A stretch of 64,000 bases of DNA, taken from the NCBI RefSeq assembly GCF_900090045.1, contig NC_041781.1:434001-498000 (forward strand). Direction: 5' to 3'. Every line of letters begins with the position of its first letter. Position 1 is the stretch's first letter. This document shows positions 61,054 to 64,000 of the stretch, piece by piece. Source of the stretch: Plasmodium malariae (taxonomy: Eukaryota > Apicomplexa > Aconoidasida > Haemosporida > Plasmodiidae). The notes beneath the pieces were generated by a model. The model searched no databases. It worked only from the letters and a program-made list of their open reading frames with translations, and was not told the DNA's origin. The position numbers and the translations under genes are program-made.

Positions 61054-63909
61054 TCATATGTTTACATCTTTTTTTTTTTTTTTGTCTAAGGTTAATTGCG
61101 GAATATTTGGAGCAATAGGCGACTTTGACCTTCCTTTAGCCAAAAGGTTTTGAAAAAAACTATGCAAAGATTGATCATTTTTTTCCTCGTTTCCATTTTT
61201 CTGATAGCTATTTTCTTTGCATGTACTACCGCGTTCGTTCAAAATGAGATTCGTTTTCTTTATTTTTTCCTCTTTTAATTCTTTACTGCTGTACGGATTG
61301 GCAGTAGTATTATAATTATTATCACAGTTGGGGGTATATTTTCCATTAGTGTTACTTTTATCTCCAGCATTGGTATTACCTTTACCGCTGGCAGTTGCAT
61401 TACTTTTACCACTGATATTAGTATCATTTTTACCGTTAGCATTATTATTACTATTACTAGTAGCATTACTACTGTTTCTTATAGCCGAACTACTGATTCG
61501 CATAGCACTATTACTGACAATGTCGTTACCGCCTCTAATCTCGCTAATACTTGTGTCGGACCATATACTAGCTAAGAAGTCGTTAAAATAGTTGTCATTT
61601 ACAACATTTTGACTATGTTCAACTATACTTTTATTTGAAATAGGTTGAACAATAATTGAGTCATACGGTTTATCAAAATTCTGAACAAATGTATTTGCGA
61701 TGGACTGATTTATTAAATCTATATCATCATAACCAGATGGTATAAATATTTTTTCATAGTCATCTAAAATAGCATTTTCAGTAAAAGGGAAATTATAAAT
61801 CCGATGCATTATATACTTATATAATAGCTGTATATTTTTCGGTTCATTTTTATTTACAGTATTACAAAATATAATAGCTGCTTGGTAGTTTATGGCTAGA
61901 TGACGTAAGTAGGAAACTATAACGTCAATATAGCCCTGGTATGTTCTGTTGTTTAAAATTTCGTATCCATCCGATTTACATATAATAAAAAATATGGGAA
62001 AGGACAAGTTGATTTTGACTAAGCTTTTTTTATCTCGTTCGAATACCTCATCATTACGTGCATTTTTGTAGCCATTTTTGTAGCCATTTTTGTAGCCATT
62101 TTTGCAGTCATTTTTGTAGTCATTTTTGCAGTCATTTTTGCAGTCATTTTTGCAGTCATTTTTGCAGTCATTTTTGCAGTCATTTTTGCAGTCATTTTTG
62201 CAGTCATTTTTGCAGTCATTTTTATAGACATTTTCGCCTCCCTTTTTGGTACCATATTGTGTGTCATTTTTGGCACTACTTTTAAGGTCATCTTCTCTAC
62301 CCCTTTCATCTCCACGTAGATCAGTCCGCTTTCCTCTTTCAAAATTATCCCTCTTGTAATTATATATATAATTTTGAATGTTTTCTTTAAGATTATTAAT
62401 TACATCCAAACTGTAACTAGAATGTAGGGATTCAAATAAGTCATAGAGAATTTCCACCCAGTGATTTATGTCAGACATTATATTATACGGTTTATATAAG
62501 TCAGTACATATTAAAATAAGTATTTTTTTTATATTTTTAAATTTTTTTAAATTATTAATTAGAGAACTCATATAAGATGAATGTTGCAATATCCATATAT
62601 GACTATTTCCTTTCACTTCTTTTATTTTTCTATTTTCTTCTAAATTTTTTATCTTTAAACAAGCATAACCTAATGGCAACACGCTACTATCATTTTGATA
62701 AAACAATTCTTCATCATTTATATCCCCTTGAAAAGATATTTCTTGTAATGATTTTACTAGACAAGATTTCCCAACATTTTTATTACCAAGTATAATAATG
62801 TGACTGCTTTCTAATTCTTCCTGTTTTTCTATATTTAATTTTTTTAATATACTTTTATACATTTCATTTTGTTCATATGATATATCATCATCTTCTTCTT
62901 TACGTTTTACTTTTCTAACTCCCCCCTCTTCGTTTTCATCCTTATCATTTTCTGTACCTTCTCTCTGTTCATTCCTTTCACAGATTACAAAATTTACATA
63001 GTCACTACTATTTTCGTCATTTATGTCATGTCCTTTTGTGAATTCTCTTTCGTAATTGCCATTATCTTCAGGCAGAATATCAACTAGTTCTTCTGTGTCT
63101 TCCGCATCTTCCATATCTTTCGCGTCTTCCATATCTTTCGCATCTTCCATATCTTCCGCTTCTTCCATATCTTTAGCATCTTCCATATCTTCCGCTTCTT
63201 CCATATCTTTAGCATCTTCCATATCTTCCGCTTCTTCCATATCTTCCGCTTCTTCCATAACTTCCCCTTCTTCCTCTTCCTCTTTTACATTTTCCTTTTT
63301 ATTTTCAGGAAAATCTGAAGCATTTCCTGCACTCTTTACCCTTATGGCAAATTCACACACACTGTTTGTTGTATTTGTATTATTATTGTCTTTGTTTTCT
63401 TTTATCTCTTCATGTTTCACTTCATTTGTTCGTTTTTCATGGTCTCTTTCTTTCCTTTTGTTCAGTTCTATAACATCTTCTCTATCAACCTGTTTAAAAT
63501 TTTTATTATCATCACGCGATTTACCCCTACTAACTTGTTGTGACTTTTGTTTTTTTTTGTTATCATTTAAGTCTCTGTAATTTCTTATGTCTACTGGATC
63601 AATTTTTCCATTGACGATATTTTTTTCAGTACTCTTTTTATCAATTTCAATTTTATTTTTTATCATAACATTTTCATTGTCATTTATTTTAGTATTTATT
63701 GATAAACTTATATTATTTTCCTTTATTAGATTTATACTACTTTTTCTGGAAGTTATTATATTGTCCTTTCCTCCTTTTATGCTTCCTTTTTCTTTATAAG
63801 GCTCTCTAGCTTTTGCATTAATTTTTAAGCTCTCTTGCTTACTCGCATTAATATTTTTTTTTAAAAAGTTCGATGATGCATATGACAAATTTCTGTTTTC
63901 TTTCTTCAT
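61054..63909 (-). CDS. Cytoplasmic dynein light intermediate chain
   Basis: A 951-residue single-exon protein, about twice the animal length because of low-complexity N- and C-terminal regions. The Ras-like DLIC fold lies at about 365-720. It has the P-loop GNKNVGKS at residues 375-382, a strand ending WILQHSS, the DLIC-typical ILICTDLYKPYNIMSDINHW followed by VEILYDLF, then after a repeat insert IFFIICKSDGYEIL, LRHLAINYQAAIIFC, KYIMHRIYNFPFTENAIL and IFIPSGYDDIDLI (animal FIPAGWDND). Two tandem repeats are encoded: an acidic (EEAEDMEDAKDM)-type at about 216-273 and a (CKND)n at about 563-603 inside the GTPase-like fold. The family links dynein-1 heavy chain to cargo adaptors through its C-terminal helix. 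The C-terminus here has an RSKSPIAP patch, a possible phosphorylation site by analogy. Start chosen as first Met. Confidence 0.93.
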   Translation of the reverse strand: MKKENRNLSYASSNFLKKNINASKQESLKINAKAREPYKEKGSIKGGKDNIITSRKSSINLIKENNISLSINTKINDNENVMIKNKIEIDKKSTEKNIVNGKIDPVDIRNYRDLNDNKKKQKSQQVSRGKSRDDNKNFKQVDREDVIELNKRKERDHEKRTNEVKHEEIKENKDNNNTNTTNSVCEFAIRVKSAGNASDFPENKKENVKEEEEEGEVMEEAEDMEEAEDMEDAKDMEEAEDMEDAKDMEEAEDMEDAKDMEDAKDMEDAEDTEELVDILPEDNGNYEREFTKGHDINDENSSDYVNFVICERNEQREGTENDKDENEEGGVRKVKRKEEDDDISYEQNEMYKSILKKLNIEKQEELESSHIIILGNKNVGKSCLVKSLQEISFQGDINDEELFYQNDSSVLPLGYACLKIKNLEENRKIKEVKGNSHIWILQHSSYMSSLINNLKKFKNIKKILILICTDLYKPYNIMSDINHWVEILYDLFESLHSSYSLDVINNLKENIQNYIYNYKRDNFERGKRTDLRGDERGREDDLKSSAKNDTQYGTKKGGENVYKNDCKNDCKNDCKNDCKNDCKNDCKNDCKNDCKNDYKNDCKNGYKNGYKNGYKNARNDEVFERDKKSLVKINLSFPIFFIICKSDGYEILNNRTYQGYIDVIVSYLRHLAINYQAAIIFCNTVNKNEPKNIQLLYKYIMHRIYNFPFTENAILDDYEKIFIPSGYDDIDLINQSIANTFVQNFDKPYDSIIVQPISNKSIVEHSQNVVNDNYFNDFLASIWSDTSISEIRGGNDIVSNSAMRISSSAIRNSSNATSNSNNNANGKNDTNISGKSNATASGKGNTNAGDKSNTNGKYTPNCDNNYNTTANPYSSKELKEEKIKKTNLILNERGSTCKENSYQKNGNEEKNDQSLHSFFQNLLAKGRSKSPIAPNIPQLTLDKKKKKDVNI
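62055..62222 (-). repeat. 12-bp in-frame repeat encoding (CKND)n / (YKNG)n
   Basis: Fourteen or so 12-base units (TTTTTGCAGTCA on the plus strand) inside the dynein light intermediate chain gene encode CKND, drifting to YKND and YKNG toward the C-terminal end. The repeat lies between the P-loop half and the second half of the GTPase-like domain, so it should loop out of the fold. Confidence 0.92.
63090..63262 (-). repeat. In-frame acidic repeat (EEAEDMEDAKDM)
   Basis: Short 18-36-base units alternating the hexapeptides MEEAED and MEDAKD lie in the N-terminal part of the dynein light intermediate chain. The repeat gives a strongly acidic, probably helical, linker before the GTPase-like domain. 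Confidence 0.9.
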
Positions 63910-64000
63910 CCTTTTTTCTTTTATACTGTCTTTGAATTACGAAATGATTAGATGCATGCGTACAGGCAAACACGTATAATTGCACACACACACACACAAA
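63910..64000. other. 5' flank of the dynein light intermediate chain gene
   Basis: The window ends 91 bases upstream of the dynein light intermediate chain start, with a (CA)n run at the edge. No element is assigned. Confidence 0.5.

Overview
The window is nuclear chromosomal DNA of a malaria parasite (genus Plasmodium). It is very AT-rich and full of homopolymer A/T tracts and microsatellites. Coding sequences are long and rich in Asn/Lys. Introns are short, AT-rich and GT-AG. Genes sit on both strands and are separated by 0.3-4 kb of AT-rich DNA. No bacterial features, transposons, CRISPR arrays or subtelomeric multigene families were seen. Because rhopH3 is present and its flanks are single-copy core genes, I read this as a chromosome-internal region. 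From memory, the order rhopH3 - ATG3 - beta'-COP - RNase II corresponds to P. falciparum chromosome 9. The base composition and long repeat-rich flanks suggest a species such as P. malariae or P. ovale, but the species cannot be fixed from the sequence alone.

Left part (1-20 kb): rhopH3 (-, 7 exons, complete); a small predicted multi-pass membrane protein (+); a WD40 plus EF-hand-like axonemal protein resembling CFAP251/WDR66 (+, 2 exons); and ATG3, the E2-like enzyme for ATG8 lipidation (-, about 12 small exons). The last two converge on a 349-bp gap.

Middle (20-44 kb): a TFIIS-N-domain protein with an RVxF-type PP1-docking motif, resembling PNUTS/PPP1R10 (+, 3 exons); coatomer subunit beta' (-, single exon); and a giant 2632-residue endonuclease/exonuclease/phosphatase (EEP) enzyme, whose catalytic fold is interrupted by roughly 1250 inserted residues (+, single exon).

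Right part (44-64 kb): an RNB-domain exoribonuclease II (-, 2 exons); CHMP1/Vps46 of ESCRT-III (+, 7 exons, with an N-myristoylation-like start); a signal-peptide protein of unknown function that may go to the apicoplast (-); a Maf-like nucleotide pyrophosphatase (+); and a dynein light intermediate chain (-).

The genes do not form an operon or pathway. Several touch membrane traffic (beta'-COP, CHMP1, ATG3, dynein LIC), RNA control (RNase II, PNUTS-like), or male-gamete flagellum and invasion biology (CFAP251-like, RhopH3). Exon boundaries were derived by hand from splice-site dinucleotides, reading-phase continuity and similarity to known families. Intergenic regions hold many tandem repeats and a few coding-like or GC-elevated islands, listed as low-confidence candidates.
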